From contig JAUCBJ010006695.1 of the NCBI GenBank assembly GCA_032718475.1, forward strand, positions 124,001-188,000: a stretch of DNA of 64,000 bases, read 5' to 3'. Below are positions 63,669 through 64,000 of this stretch, piece after piece (the first letter of the stretch is position 1; the number at the start of each line of letters is the position of its first letter). The notes beneath the pieces are model-generated. The model had not been told where the DNA came from, did not search any database, and saw only the letters and a list, made by a program, of their open reading frames with translations. The stretch comes from Nemertoderma westbladi. Its lineage: Eukaryota > Xenacoelomorpha > Nemertodermatida > Nemertodermatidae. Both the position numbers and the translations under genes were made by a program.

Positions 63669-64000
63669 AACAAAAGTATTTGGAATATTATGCCCATGTA
63701 TACTTATATATATGTAAGCCTTCAAGTATAAACAAAACGGGACCTTAACAAAATCAAGGTAGGCATTTGTTATTTTCCATCAGCAACATGGGTTTTAACT
63801 TTTAACTTTACATGGCATTAATAATACTGTAATATTCTAGAACAATACCACATGGCCAACGCCGTCGGCCATGCGCTCGCACGGCGCAAATGCTCCATTT
63901 GCGCTCTCCACCTGGATGTAAACTGGAAATACATAGTAAATGTATGGCATAGGGACATACTGAGAAATAATGTCGCACTGCGATGTAATGTTAGAAAATA

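Overview
The window is animal nuclear DNA, AT-rich, repeat-dense and gene-poor. BEL/Pao retrotransposons (an animal-specific group), non-LTR retrotransposon relics, tRNA-derived SINE-like units and a pair of clan-2-type cytochrome P450 genes point to an invertebrate, probably marine. I cannot name the species. No bacterial signature is present: there are no operons, ribosome-binding sites, CRISPR arrays or insertion sequences.

Layout. 1-3.2 kb holds two broken pieces of one BEL/Pao-type element, split by a tRNA-like element with inverted ends and closed by an inverted array of 15-bp units. 3.2-7.1 kb is non-coding, with a ~70-bp tandem array and a foldback-type element whose outer parts are built of ~20-bp palindromic repeats. 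7.1-13.6 kb is a large imperfect inverted repeat with minisatellite-bearing arms, a SINE, and a dead LINE reverse transcriptase in its centre. 13.9-35.0 kb is a palindromic foldback element split by a complete 18.7-kb BEL/Pao element (element 1, 15,635-34,333, minus strand, 1,281-bp LTRs, 5-bp target duplication CTATT). 35.0-39.1 kb has a LINE fragment and the first P450 gene. 39,081-50,063 is a second, shorter member of the same retrotransposon family (element 2, plus strand, 1,192-bp LTRs, duplication AATAT). 50-64 kb carries small inverted repeats, a second SINE, a LINE relic, the second P450 gene and several minisatellites.

How the parts relate. Element 1 has a gag N-terminal ORF, a gag-protease ORF, a pol region (RT, RNase H, integrase) cut by two in-frame stops and one frameshift, and then a 1,417-codon open frame (ORF3) where an envelope gene would sit. 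ORF3 does not look like an envelope: I see no signal peptide or membrane span, but there is a central charged coiled-coil stretch, a CCHC zinc knuckle and a strongly basic tail. I do not recognise it. It is the best candidate here for something undescribed. Element 2 lost RT, most of RNase H and integrase by two deletions that kept the frame, so it encodes one 1,064-aa gag-protease protein; its ORF3 is broken. In both elements the paired LTRs differ at only about two sites in my reading, so both moved recently, although neither could have supplied its own RT and integrase in the state seen. Intact relatives elsewhere probably mobilise them. The only two host genes I can support are the near-identical intronless P450 genes at 37.3 and 55.8 kb, lying in duplicated ~1.8-kb segments.
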